A stretch of DNA of 56,167 nucleotides. Origin: Myxococcus llanfairpwllgwyngyllgogerychwyrndrobwllllantysiliogogogochensis (GTDB lineage: Bacteria; Myxococcota; Myxococcia; Myxococcales; Myxococcaceae). The stretch covers positions 1-56,167 of the forward strand of contig NZ_VIFM01000046.1 in the NCBI RefSeq assembly GCF_006636215.1, written 5' to 3'. The position numbers were made by a program, and so were the translations under genes. The notes beneath the pieces were generated by a model. The model made no database searches. It was not told the DNA's origin and saw only the letters and a program-made list of their open reading frames with translations. Positions 40,724-48,882 of this stretch are shown piece by piece (the stretch's first letter is position 1; each line of letters opens with the position of its first letter).

Positions 40724-41134
40724 TCAGGCCACGCGTTGGTCGCGGGGCGCCACGGTGGCCGGAGGCGGGCCCGGCTGGGTGAGGCGGTGCAGGATTCGCG
40801 ACAGCTCACCCGGGGCGAAGGGCTTGCGCAGCAGGCACACCGCTCCCTCGAAGCTGGGCAGCTCCAGGTCGAGCCCCGTCGTCAGCACGATGGGCAACTC
40901 CACCAGCGAGCGCTGCGCGTGCAGCATCCGGATGAGGTCCTGGCCCTCGATGTCGGGCAGCAGCCAGTCCAGCACCAGCACGTCCACGCGAGGCTCGGAG
41001 AAGAAGGCCTTCAGCGCGGTGAAGCCGTTCTCGCAAGCGAGGACCCGGTAGCCCTCCAGCTCCATGGCCTCGGCCATTGCGTCTCTGAGGAGGCCATCAT
41101 CCTCGGCCAGGACGACCACGGGGCGATAAGGCAT
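40724..41134 (-). CDS. Stand-alone response regulator receiver
   Basis: A 136-residue single-domain receiver. The acidic pair is in LAEDDG, the phospho-acceptor is Asp56 in LVLDWLLPDIEG, the conserved Thr is in VLTTGLD and the Lys in LLRKPF. No output domain is present, so it acts as a phosphotransfer or diffusible regulator. Upstream of the FRG gene on the same strand (76 bp), possibly cotranscribed. The nearby kinase pair at 35195-39480 is a candidate partner, though on the other strand. Confidence 0.88.
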   Translation of the reverse strand: MPYRPVVVLAEDDGLLRDAMAEAMELEGYRVLACENGFTALKAFFSEPRVDVLVLDWLLPDIEGQDLIRMLHAQRSLVELPIVLTTGLDLELPSFEGAVCLLRKPFAPGELSRILHRLTQPGPPPATVAPRDQRVA

Positions 41135-41292
41135 GCGCAAGGCTCGCGAAGACCGGAGGAGAAGGGCTCAAGCGGCGCGCGGGTCCGGACTCCCACCGCC
41201 ACCGTGGGGCAAGAACCCCGGAGGCGGTGCGACTCGTCCCGGCCTCCACGCGAAGGTGGAGGGCCGGCACGTCGGCTGCTCTTCGAACCGGG

Positions 41293-41529
41293 CTAGGGCC
41301 TGCCCGTGTCCGCTGGCTGGTTGAAGGCGTACTGGTCCGCGCCCGGCGCGGCGTCCTGCTGGAACATGGGGCACTTGGCGCAGGTGAAGCTGTCCCAGTC
41401 CTCACGGACCGCCATGTCGATGCAGCCGCCGTAGAAGCGGCAGTGCACGTTGCGGTGGTCCTCGACGGAAAAGGACTCCGCGCGCATGGGCAGGCGGAAC
41501 TCTGTGGGACGCGGTTGTGGACAGGACAT
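41293..41529 (-). CDS. Small Cys-containing protein
   Basis: A 78-residue soluble protein with five Cys: Cys3, a CxxxxxC spaced pair (CRFYGGC) and CAKC (FTCAKCPMF). The pattern CRFYGGCIDMAV-x4-WDSFTCAKC looks like a small zinc-binding or Fe-S-binding site. No signal or membrane segment. It resembles small conserved proteins I have seen in myxobacteria, but I cannot give a name. GC3 bias supports it as real. Confidence 0.65.
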   Translation of the reverse strand: MSCPQPRPTEFRLPMRAESFSVEDHRNVHCRFYGGCIDMAVREDWDSFTCAKCPMFQQDAAPGADQYAFNQPADTGRP

Positions 41530-41817
41530 GTTGTCTCTCTTGCCCCCCTCGTGGGTGCGTTGAATCGTCTACCGGCTGTTGCGACGCGTCATTCCCGGGG
41601 CGGACCCCGAGTCCCGCGCGATTCACGGCGAACCTCATAAAGGCCAGCAGCAGGGGTTGCCATCCACGCCGGCCGTCCGGCCGTGGGGCGGGGGACCGGG
41701 CTCGGGGCGCGTCCGAGGCGCGACGGGTGGTGGATCACACCCGACAAGCCCGCCGAGGGGGCCAGGCAGGGGGCGTCGACATGCGAACACTTCACCCGGT
41801 GCCGGCTTTCCCGGAAG

Positions 41818-43638
41818 ATGCGAGGCGTGTCCGCCCCCCTTCGTCCCCTTCGTTCGGCTCCTGGCGCATCTCGTGGCGTGCTCGGCGCCCTGGCCCTGGC
41901 CTCGCTGCTCGTCCTGACGGCCTGTTCGGCCTTCTCCCGCGCCGTGAAGGAGGGCGACTCGGCCAGCCAGCAGCAGAAGTGGGCGGAGGCGGAGGCGGCC
42001 TACCTGCGCGCGCTCGCCGCGGACCCGGAGGCGTCCGAAATCACGGTGAAGCTGCGCGAGGTGCGCCGCGCGTGGAGCCAGGTGGTGCTGGAGGAGGCCC
42101 GGGGCGTACACGACGCCGGGGACCTGGATGGCGCCATGAAGCGGCTGGTGCGCGCGCTGGAATTGGACGCGGAGAACACGGCCGCGCGAGAGCTTCTGGG
42201 GGTGACGCTGGATGAGCGCGTCGCGGCGGGCCTGGAGGCGCTGAAGGCGGACAAGCTCCAGGAGGCGCGCGCGGAGCTGGACGCGGTGCTGTCGGTGGCG
42301 CCGGACCACGCGGGCGCGAAGAAGGGCGTGGACCTGGTGCAGGTGGCGTGGGCGAAGCGCTGGTTCAACACCGGAGACGGCCTGGAGAAGGCCGGCAAGC
42401 TGGGCAACGCGCTGGTGGCCTACGTGCGCGCGGACCAGGAGCGCGTGGGCGCGACGGCCGCGCGGGAGCGGGCGGAGGCGGTGCGGCAGAAGCTGCGCGA
42501 CGAGGTCGCCTTCCTCGTCGTCGCGACGCCGGTGGAGGACAACGCCGGAGCGCCGGACGTGGCGCAGCGACTGGCGGCCGGCAGGCTCGCGGCCATGCTC
42601 CCCACCCAGCTCCCCCTGCGCGTGGTGACGGAGGCCCCCGAGGGCCGCGAGGGCGTGAAGCTGGACCTGTCCCTGGAGCGGGTGCTGCCCCTCAAGGCGG
42701 TGGAGGACTCGCAGCGCTCGCACCGCTACCTCGCCGGCAAGACGTCCGTGCCCAACCCCCGCCGCGCCGGCTTCGAGACGAAGCTGCTCCAGTCCGAGCG
42801 CGCCCAGGAGGAGGTGGACCGCAAGCAGGCCGCCGCCCTGCGCGAGTACCTGCGCATGCAGACGGAGATGAACCTGCTGCGCGCGGGCGCCGAGCGCTGC
42901 CGTGAGCGCGAGCGCCGCGAGTGCCTGGAGGCGCTGCAGGAGTGTGGCGAGGCCGCGCGCGAGGCGGAGAAGCCCGGCACGCTGCCCGGCGAGTGCAGCC
43001 CCGCGCGCTGCGCCAGCGGCCTGTGCGCGAAGGAGGAGCAGCTGCTGACGCTGATGGTGGTGGCGGTGAAGGACAAGGAGACGAAGCTGGAGGCGGCCCT
43101 GGACAAGTCGGAGTCGCAGCGCATCGAGGTGCAGCGCCACCGCGATACGACGTTCCGCGAGCCCGTCACCGTGGAGGAGCCCATGTTCTCCGACTTCGTC
43201 TACGACGTGCAGCTGCACCGCCTCACCGTGACGGCCTCCGTCACCGCGGTGATGCGCGATTTGCTCAAGGCCCAGGTCCCCGCGCCCCACACCGACGACT
43301 TCGCGGTGACGCACGAGGATATGGCGCACAAGGGCTACGACAGGTACGGCGTGCTGGCGGACCCGGTGCAACTGCGCAACGAGCTGGAGCTGCGCGTGGA
43401 GGTGGGGGACAAGGCCGTCTCCGACCTGGCTCGCCGCGTGAAGGAGCGCTTCGACGCGTACCGTGGCAAGCGCGTGGAAGATGCCCGCCGCGGCATGGTG
43501 CGCCCCGGCGCCGAGGATGTGGTGGAGACCGCCGTGCGAGCCCTGCTGCTCACCGCGGACGCGCCCCCGCCGGATGTCCTCCAGCCCCTGGCCCGCGCCC
43601 GCGGCCTCAACCGCCCCGAGACGCTCCTGGGCCTGTAG
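41818..43638 (+). CDS. TPR-containing lipoprotein
   Basis: A 606-residue lipoprotein (lipobox LTAC, about Cys35). Residues about 40-220 hold TPR-like helix pairs (SASQQQKWAEAEAAYLRALA, HDAGDLDGAMKRLVRALELD, NTGDGLEKAGKLGNALVAYV). A middle segment holds several Cys (RCRERERRECLEALQECGEA, GECSPARCASGLC) and coiled-coil-like helices; the C-terminal part is an alpha/beta domain without recognised motif (VTVEEPMFSDFVYDVQLHR). Probably an outer-membrane scaffold. The ATG at 41818 gives a basic n-region; frames opening upstream add unrelated sequence. A hairpin follows at 43670. Confidence 0.8.
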   Translation: MRGVSAPLRPLRSAPGASRGVLGALALASLLVLTACSAFSRAVKEGDSASQQQKWAEAEAAYLRALAADPEASEITVKLREVRRAWSQVVLEEARGVHDAGDLDGAMKRLVRALELDAENTAARELLGVTLDERVAAGLEALKADKLQEARAELDAVLSVAPDHAGAKKGVDLVQVAWAKRWFNTGDGLEKAGKLGNALVAYVRADQERVGATAARERAEAVRQKLRDEVAFLVVATPVEDNAGAPDVAQRLAAGRLAAMLPTQLPLRVVTEAPEGREGVKLDLSLERVLPLKAVEDSQRSHRYLAGKTSVPNPRRAGFETKLLQSERAQEEVDRKQAAALREYLRMQTEMNLLRAGAERCRERERRECLEALQECGEAAREAEKPGTLPGECSPARCASGLCAKEEQLLTLMVVAVKDKETKLEAALDKSESQRIEVQRHRDTTFREPVTVEEPMFSDFVYDVQLHRLTVTASVTAVMRDLLKAQVPAPHTDDFAVTHEDMAHKGYDRYGVLADPVQLRNELELRVEVGDKAVSDLARRVKERFDAYRGKRVEDARRGMVRPGAEDVVETAVRALLLTADAPPPDVLQPLARARGLNRPETLLGL

Positions 43639-43669
43639 TCCGGCCTGACCCGCGACACTTTACAACGGG

Positions 43670-43690
43670 GGTGTCCTCTTCCTGGACACC
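43670..43690 (+). terminator. Hairpin after the TPR lipoprotein
   Basis: GGTGTCC (43670-43676) pairs with GGACACC (43684-43690) around a 7-nt loop, about 30 bp after the stop. Confidence 0.5.
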
Positions 43691-43845
43691 TCCGCCGCGG
43701 CGTTCCAAACATTTGAAATCAAAGGAGTTTTGTTTCGGAATGTTACGGGATTTTACAGCCGGGGCGTGAAACGTGGAGTCAGCGTGCTCCGGGTATCTCC
43801 AGTGTTTCCGTGAAAAGCGTGAGGGAAATCCACTAGTTGCGGGCT

Positions 43846-43861
43846 TGGCATGGCGGCTGCT
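43846..43861 (+). promoter_or_regulatory. Sigma54-type (-24/-12) promoter of the metalloprotease
   Basis: TGGCATGGCGGCTGCT matches the sigma54 consensus TGGCACG-N4-TTGCW at all but two positions, with the invariant GG and GC exactly 10 nt apart. The predicted start of transcription would be about 50 bp before the ATG at 43923. An unusually AT-rich stretch (43705-43760) lies 90-140 bp further upstream, where an enhancer-binding activator would act. Confidence 0.55.
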
Positions 43862-43922
43862 TCGTCGCCGGTCCCCGAGCTGTGGGAGCTCTGGCAGTAC
43901 CCCCTCTGCAAGAAGGATGTTC

Positions 43923-45386
43923 ATGTCCCAGTCCAAGTTGATCGGTGCCCTCGCGGGCCTGGCGCTGCTGGCCGGTTGTGGTGGCGGCGAAGGTTCCACC
44001 CCCGCCCCCGAGGCCGTTGGCCAGGGGATGTCGTGGGAGCAGTTCCTCTCGGTCGTCTACCAGGAGCCGGACACCGGCATCTTCATCGCGGATGGCGACA
44101 CGACGTTCGCCAACGAGAAGCTGCTGCGCGAGTTCTACGAGAACAACGTTCGTAACGGGCAGCTCATCGTCCATACGGCCGGCGGCGCGGATGCCGCGTG
44201 GAACGCGACGCAGAAGAAGAACATCACCTACTGCGTGAGCACGACGTTCGGCTCCAACTACAACGCGGCCGTGCAGGCGATGGCGAACGCGGCGGCGGCG
44301 TGGGAAGCGGCGGCCAACGTCGACTTCGTCTACGTCAGCGCGCAGGACGCCAGCTGCACCGCGAGCAACCAGAACGTGGTGTTCGACGTGCGTCCGGTGA
44401 ACTCGGGTGGCCAGTACCTGGCGCGCGCGTTCTTCCCGAACGACACCCGCGCCAACCGCAACGTGCTCATCGACAACACGGGCTTTGGCAACACGTCGCC
44501 CTGGACGCTGACGGGCATCATCCGTCACGAGCTGGGCCACACGCTGGGCTTCCGCCACGAGCACACCCGCCCCGAGTCGGGCACGTGCTTCGAGGACAAC
44601 AACTGGCGCGCGCTGACGACGTACGACTCCGCGTCCGTCATGCACTATCCCCAGTGCAACGGCTCGCAGTCGGGTGACCTGGTCCTGACGGCCAAGGACA
44701 TCCAGGGCGCCGTGGCGCTCTACGGCGCGCCGGGTGGCACGGACCCCGAGCCGCCGGGTCCGGGCACGGGCACGCCGACGACGGAGACCCGCTCGGGCTC
44801 CGTGGCGACGGGCAGCAACACCAGCTACGGCCCCTTCAACGTGGTGGCCGGCACCAGCTTCAGCGTGGCGATGACGGGCACGGGCGACCCGGACCTGTAC
44901 GTGCGCTTTGGCGCGGTCCCCACCACGACGACGTATGACTGCCGTCCCTACCTGAGCGGCGCGTCGGAGTCCTGCAACGTGACGGTGCCCGCGGGCGTGA
45001 CGACGGCGTACATCATGGTGCGTGGCTATGCGACGGGCACGTTCAACCTGACCATCAACTACACCAAGCCCGCGGCGGGCGGCACGCCGGCCACGGACAG
45101 CAAGACGGGCAGCGTCGCGGCGAACACCAACGTGAACTTCCCCGCGTACAGCGTGCTGGCCGGCTCCACCTTCCGCGTGGCGATGACGGGCACGGGCGAC
45201 CCGGACCTCTACGTCCGCTTTGGCGCGGCGCCCACCACCGCCACGTACAACTGCCGTCCGTTCCAGACGGGCGCCACGGAGACGTGCGAGCTGACGGTGC
45301 CCGCGGGTCAGACGACGGCGTACGTCATGGTTCGCGGCTACACGGCGGCCACGTACAACCTGGCCATCAACTACACCAAGCCGTAG
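43923..45386 (+). CDS. Secreted zinc metalloprotease, M57/matrixin-like, with two PPC domains
   Basis: A 487-residue exported metalloprotease. Lipobox-like LLAGC follows a short signal peptide, so it may be lipid-anchored. The zinc motif is extended: HELGHTLGFRHEH with three His plus a further HEH, and the Met-turn MHYP comes later, features of metzincin/M57-type proteases. Two PPC domains (about 330-400 and 415-487) follow, sharing the repeat VAMTGTGDPDLYVRFGA, GDPDLYVRFG and YIMVRGY/YVMVRGY. The start ATG at 43923 has AGAAGG 6 nt upstream; another ATG 6 nt earlier is too close to that site. It should degrade peptides outside the cell, for example during predation. It sits behind a sigma54-like promoter. 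Confidence 0.88.
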   Translation: MSQSKLIGALAGLALLAGCGGGEGSTPAPEAVGQGMSWEQFLSVVYQEPDTGIFIADGDTTFANEKLLREFYENNVRNGQLIVHTAGGADAAWNATQKKNITYCVSTTFGSNYNAAVQAMANAAAAWEAAANVDFVYVSAQDASCTASNQNVVFDVRPVNSGGQYLARAFFPNDTRANRNVLIDNTGFGNTSPWTLTGIIRHELGHTLGFRHEHTRPESGTCFEDNNWRALTTYDSASVMHYPQCNGSQSGDLVLTAKDIQGAVALYGAPGGTDPEPPGPGTGTPTTETRSGSVATGSNTSYGPFNVVAGTSFSVAMTGTGDPDLYVRFGAVPTTTTYDCRPYLSGASESCNVTVPAGVTTAYIMVRGYATGTFNLTINYTKPAAGGTPATDSKTGSVAANTNVNFPAYSVLAGSTFRVAMTGTGDPDLYVRFGAAPTTATYNCRPFQTGATETCELTVPAGQTTAYVMVRGYTAATYNLAINYTKP

Positions 45387-45411
45387 TCGCTTCCGGCTTC
45401 CGGTGTGGAAC

Positions 45412-45443
45412 ACGGGCGGTCTCCTTCGCGGGAGGCCGCCCGT
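45412..45443. terminator. Strong bidirectional terminator between protease and MFS gene
   Basis: ACGGGCGG-TCTCC (45412-45424) pairs with GGAGG-CCGCCCGT (45431-45443) around a 6-nt loop, one G-T wobble, followed on the plus strand by a T-rich run (TTGTTTT). Serves the convergent genes ending at 45386 (+) and 45465 (-). Confidence 0.85.
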
Positions 45444-45464
45444 TGTTTTCGTGGCGTGGCGCTT

Positions 45465-46724
45465 TCAGTCGATGAGGGGACTCAGGTCCGTGCGCACCGC
45501 GCGCTGCGAGTCCAGGCGTCGGCGCCGGGGGCCCGCGATGGCCAGCTGCCAGACAGCGCAGACGAGCCCCAGCGCGAGACAGCCGAGCCACAGCGCGGAC
45601 GTGCCGGCGCGGCCGAGCACCCAGCCCCCGAGCGCGGGCGCGGCGCTGGATGCCAGGCCCCAGAGCATGTGGTACGCGCCCTGGTAGCTGCCGCGCAGTC
45701 CGGACGGGGCCAGGTCCGCGACGACGGAGGGCGCGACGGGGGCCTGGGCCATCTCCCCCAGCGTCCAGATGGCCACGGCCAGGGCCGCGAGCGCGACGTT
45801 GCCCGTCAGCGCGTGCAGGCCAAAGCCGATTCCGGTGAGGACCGCGGCCAGGGCCAGCGCCTGGGCGCGGCGCAGGCGGCGCAGCACCGGGTTCGTGAAG
45901 GGCTGGAGCGCGACGATGAGCAGGCCGTTGACGGACAGCACCGCGCCGAACTGCGCCTCAGTCAGCCCGCGCGAGCTCAGGTCCATCGGGAGCGACACCT
46001 GGCTCTGGTAGAAGATGAGCGCCACGCCGAAGTAGGGGACGGCGAAGGCGACGAAGCTCGGGTCCAGGAAGGGGGCCAGCAGGGAGCCCATGGCGCCCGG
46101 TGCCTGGGTGTCCGAGGTGGCCGGAGGCTTCACGGGGCGCGTCTCCGGCAGGAGCAGCCAGATGCAGCAGCCATAGGTGAAGGTGGTGATGGCGTCGACG
46201 ATGAAGAGCGTCAGGTAGCCGTAGCGGACCATCAGTCCGGCCATGGGCAGGGCGATGGCGAAGCCCACGTTGACGACCCAGTAGAGCAGGCCGAACGCGC
46301 GCTGACGGTCCTCGGGGGAGACGACGTCCGCCACGGCGGCGGACACGGCGGGACGGTAGACCTCTCCGCAGATGCCCAGGCAGAAGGCCGCCGCGGCGAT
46401 GGCGGCGGGCTCGCGCGCGAAGCCGAGGAAGAGCATGCCCACCGAGCCCAGCCACAGTCCGCCAGCCAGGGTGATGCGGCGGCCCACGCGGTCCGCGAGC
46501 ATGCCGCCCAGGGGACTCGCGATGACCGCGCCCACGCCATAGAGCGACACGGTGAGCCCCGCGCGCTCCACGCTGAAGCCCCGCTCGCGCGTGAGGTACA
46601 GCGCGAGGAAGGGGACGACGAAGCTGCCCAGCCGGTTGACCAGCGTGCCCACCCACAGCACCCAGTACGTGCGAGGCAGTCCGCCGGCCATCTCGCGCAG
46701 CGCCCGGCGCAGCGCGCCCGTCAT
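45465..46724 (-). CDS. Major facilitator superfamily transporter
   Basis: A 419-residue transporter with about twelve membrane helices. The cytoplasmic loop between helices 2 and 3 is GGMLADRVGRR, the family's GxxxDRxGRR signature, and a similar loop lies between helices 8 and 9 (TNPVLRRLRRAQ). The motif SPEDRQRAFGLLYW and the general pattern resemble drug-efflux MFS members, but the substrate cannot be read. The ATG at 46724 has GGGAGGG upstream; the frame is open further but carries no coding features. It is followed by the bidirectional terminator. Confidence 0.9.
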   Translation of the reverse strand: MTGALRRALREMAGGLPRTYWVLWVGTLVNRLGSFVVPFLALYLTRERGFSVERAGLTVSLYGVGAVIASPLGGMLADRVGRRITLAGGLWLGSVGMLFLGFAREPAAIAAAAFCLGICGEVYRPAVSAAVADVVSPEDRQRAFGLLYWVVNVGFAIALPMAGLMVRYGYLTLFIVDAITTFTYGCCIWLLLPETRPVKPPATSDTQAPGAMGSLLAPFLDPSFVAFAVPYFGVALIFYQSQVSLPMDLSSRGLTEAQFGAVLSVNGLLIVALQPFTNPVLRRLRRAQALALAAVLTGIGFGLHALTGNVALAALAVAIWTLGEMAQAPVAPSVVADLAPSGLRGSYQGAYHMLWGLASSAAPALGGWVLGRAGTSALWLGCLALGLVCAVWQLAIAGPRRRRLDSQRAVRTDLSPLID

Positions 46725-47066
46725 GAGCGCCCTCCCTTTGTTGCCGCGAGGAGATGCGAGGGGCACCGGAGGACGAATCGAGAAGCCATGGCCGCGCGCG
46801 AGCATGCGCCAGCGTGTCTCGCGCTCCAAGCCATCCCTGCATAGGGCGCCAGAGTCAGGAGAGACGAAGTCTTGCTTTGGGTTCCGAGCATTTGCGCCGG
46901 AATGACGAAGAGCCCGGGCCGCGCCTGATAACGCGTCCGGGGCCTGGGGACTCCGACGCCGCGTGGGGTGCGGACCCACGCGCACCGTGCAGGACTTGCA
47001 TCATGGGCGCTGGGGGAAGCCAGCAGGTGTTGCACGCCCTGCAAGTGCTGCACGGTGGGCGCGCCG
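46725..47066. other. Intergenic region without a gene
   Basis: 342 bp between the MFS start (to the left, minus) and the stop of the ADYC gene (to the right, minus). It holds a long imperfect inverted repeat at 46983-47057 (listed separately) and otherwise looks non-coding. The MFS promoter must be here, close to 46725. Confidence 0.5.
46983..47057 (-). terminator. Long inverted repeat downstream of the ADYC gene
   Basis: The 18-bp arms at 46983-47000 and 47040-47057 pair with a single mismatch, enclosing a 39-nt loop that itself contains TGCACGCCCTGCA-like words. It starts 10 bp after the ADYC stop codon. It may be a terminator or a stabilising 3-prime structure; the long loop makes a simple intrinsic terminator unlikely. 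Confidence 0.45.
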
Positions 47067-48806
47067 TCAGGGATTGCCGGGGATGTAGCCGAGGGGCGGT
47101 TGGAGCTCTGTCCAGCCGATGCCCGGTGACGTGGTGGAGGTGATGAAGTGGCTGTTGTCGTCGTGCCACAGGCTCAGGGGTGTCGCCATGAAGCCCGAGG
47201 CCACCGGGGAGAGGTAGCCCTCGAGCGCATCCACCTCCGTGCCTCCCGTGGGCACGTCGAGCGACCAGCCGAGGGGGGCGGGACAGGCGTCACTCGGTTC
47301 TCCGGTGACGGAGGTGTCGGGGATGAGGGTGGTGAGGAAGTGCTTCTGCCCGGTGGTGTCCACCCGGGCGCAGCGATAGAGGCCGTCGAGCTGCAGCTTC
47401 GCGCGCAGGGCCTGGGGAATCGTCTTGCTGAGCAGGGAGCCCTCCAGGCGGACCGGCACGTAGTTGGCGGGCACGCCGAGCCTCGCCGTATTGATTCCCA
47501 CCAGGTTGGGATGCTGGGGGAGTGGCTGCGGGGCGTTGTAGGCGGTGGTCGTGACGGCCCGCCCGGGGTCCCCGTCCTGTTGGAACCGGTACAGGCCCGT
47601 GTCGAGGAAGCGTGAGAAGGTGAAGAGCCGCGCGCCGCGCTCCTCCAACTGCTCCACCGTGTAGTCCTCGCAATACTTTGGGACGAAGTCGCGGTCGAAG
47701 GGAGTCAAGGTCTGGCTGTGAGGGTCGAAGCAGGTGCCCGCGAACGGGAAGCTGGCCCAACGCCGCTTGCTCAGACACAGCGCCGCGTAGCGCGGCAGGA
47801 TGACACCGTTGGTGGGATTCGCGTGTATGGCCCGGCAGGCGGGAGTGGGGTTGGACCCTGTCGTGTCCAGGGAGCAATCCGCCCACGCGGCTTCGAAGTA
47901 GTAGCCCTGGTACGCGCTGCCCGAGAGCGAGGTGACGACGTGCGCGGCGGCCGTCAAGGGCACGTACTTCGTGTCGTGGAACGCGATGGGCGTGCCATCC
48001 ACGGTGTTGCTGTGGCCCACGCCGCAGTAGTCGGCCGTGGCCATCCGCAGACACGTCTGATGAAAACTCAGGGCTTCCTGGAGGTTGCCCGCGAGCGAGT
48101 TCCCCGCCGTGGTGAGGCCGCTGAGCACCTGGCCTGTCAGGGTTTGCGCCGCGGAGGTCCAGGGCGGGTAGCCCCAGTCGACGCACTTGGCGATGACGCC
48201 ACCGTCTTCGAACTCGCAGCCCGAGACGTGCTTGGGCACGCAGGCGAAGGTGAAGGCGCTCGTGGAAGGGAGCAGACGCCAGGACCCGCTCTGGGCATCC
48301 TGGGTCCAGCTCAGCGGGACGGCCAGCGCGACGTTGTTGGCCGGGCACAGCGGCTGGGGCTGGGTGAGCGCGGTGGACCACGTCACCTGATACTCCCAGG
48401 TGGTCCCCATCACCGGCGGTGGCGGGTTCGGCTGGCCGGCGTACCGACACGTCTCGTAGATGCTGGCGTGCGGCGCCACCGAGACAATCTTGAACTTCCG
48501 TTGAGGGGCGCCCACCGAGAGGAACTCATGGCCCACGTAGTCCATCGGGCCGCACTGGCCGGTGCCGATGGGGAACTTGTTGCCGCGCAGGCCTCCCTTG
48601 CTCAGCGCCGTGCCGATGCAGGAAGGACGTGACGACGAGGAGGTGAAGCTCACGTTGACGTGGCCTTCATCGAAGATGCCCGTGCCGTGGAACTTCGTCC
48701 CCTGACCGCTCTGCGCGGGCGGCTCGTCCGCCAACACCGCGGTGGCATACAGGCCACCGGACAAACACATCCATGCCCCCAGGCAGGGGCCTCTCATCCA
48801 TCGCAT
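47067..48806 (-). CDS. Secreted ADYC-domain protein
   Basis: A 579-residue exported protein with a signal peptide (LSGGLYATAVLAD, mature part from about residue 28). It carries the sequence MATADYCGVGHS that gives ADYC-domain proteins their name, in a family I recall as common in myxobacteria. The N-terminal half has many Cys (CIGTALSKGG, QCGPMDYVG, ETCRYAG, GCEFEDGG, KCVDWGYP), so it is probably disulfide-bonded. A C-terminal segment (about 430-579) has weak repeats GLYRFQQDG and GLYRCARVDTTGQKHFLTT like DUF5648-type modules. The start ATG at 48806 is downstream of a sigma54-like element. Function unknown; a predation or surface role is plausible. Confidence 0.82.
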   Translation of the reverse strand: MRWMRGPCLGAWMCLSGGLYATAVLADEPPAQSGQGTKFHGTGIFDEGHVNVSFTSSSSRPSCIGTALSKGGLRGNKFPIGTGQCGPMDYVGHEFLSVGAPQRKFKIVSVAPHASIYETCRYAGQPNPPPPVMGTTWEYQVTWSTALTQPQPLCPANNVALAVPLSWTQDAQSGSWRLLPSTSAFTFACVPKHVSGCEFEDGGVIAKCVDWGYPPWTSAAQTLTGQVLSGLTTAGNSLAGNLQEALSFHQTCLRMATADYCGVGHSNTVDGTPIAFHDTKYVPLTAAAHVVTSLSGSAYQGYYFEAAWADCSLDTTGSNPTPACRAIHANPTNGVILPRYAALCLSKRRWASFPFAGTCFDPHSQTLTPFDRDFVPKYCEDYTVEQLEERGARLFTFSRFLDTGLYRFQQDGDPGRAVTTTAYNAPQPLPQHPNLVGINTARLGVPANYVPVRLEGSLLSKTIPQALRAKLQLDGLYRCARVDTTGQKHFLTTLIPDTSVTGEPSDACPAPLGWSLDVPTGGTEVDALEGYLSPVASGFMATPLSLWHDDNSHFITSTTSPGIGWTELQPPLGYIPGNP

Positions 48807-48854
48807 CGTGGGTTGCTCCTGTGAGTGGCTCGAAGTGCTCTGCCGCTGACGTAA

Positions 48855-48870
48855 AGCAGGAAGCCTGCCA
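48855..48870 (-). promoter_or_regulatory. Sigma54-type (-24/-12) promoter of the ADYC gene
   Basis: On the minus strand TGGCAGGCTTCCTGCT matches TGGCACG-N4-TTGCW at all but two positions, with GG and GC exactly 10 nt apart. The -12 element is at 48857-48856, which predicts a 5-prime leader of about 38 nt before the ATG at 48806. The core is also a palindrome (GCAGG-AAG-CCTGC), so an operator or weak hairpin is an alternative. It lies between the stop of the kinase gene and the ADYC start. Confidence 0.55.
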
Positions 48871-48882
48871 ACGGCCCCAGGC

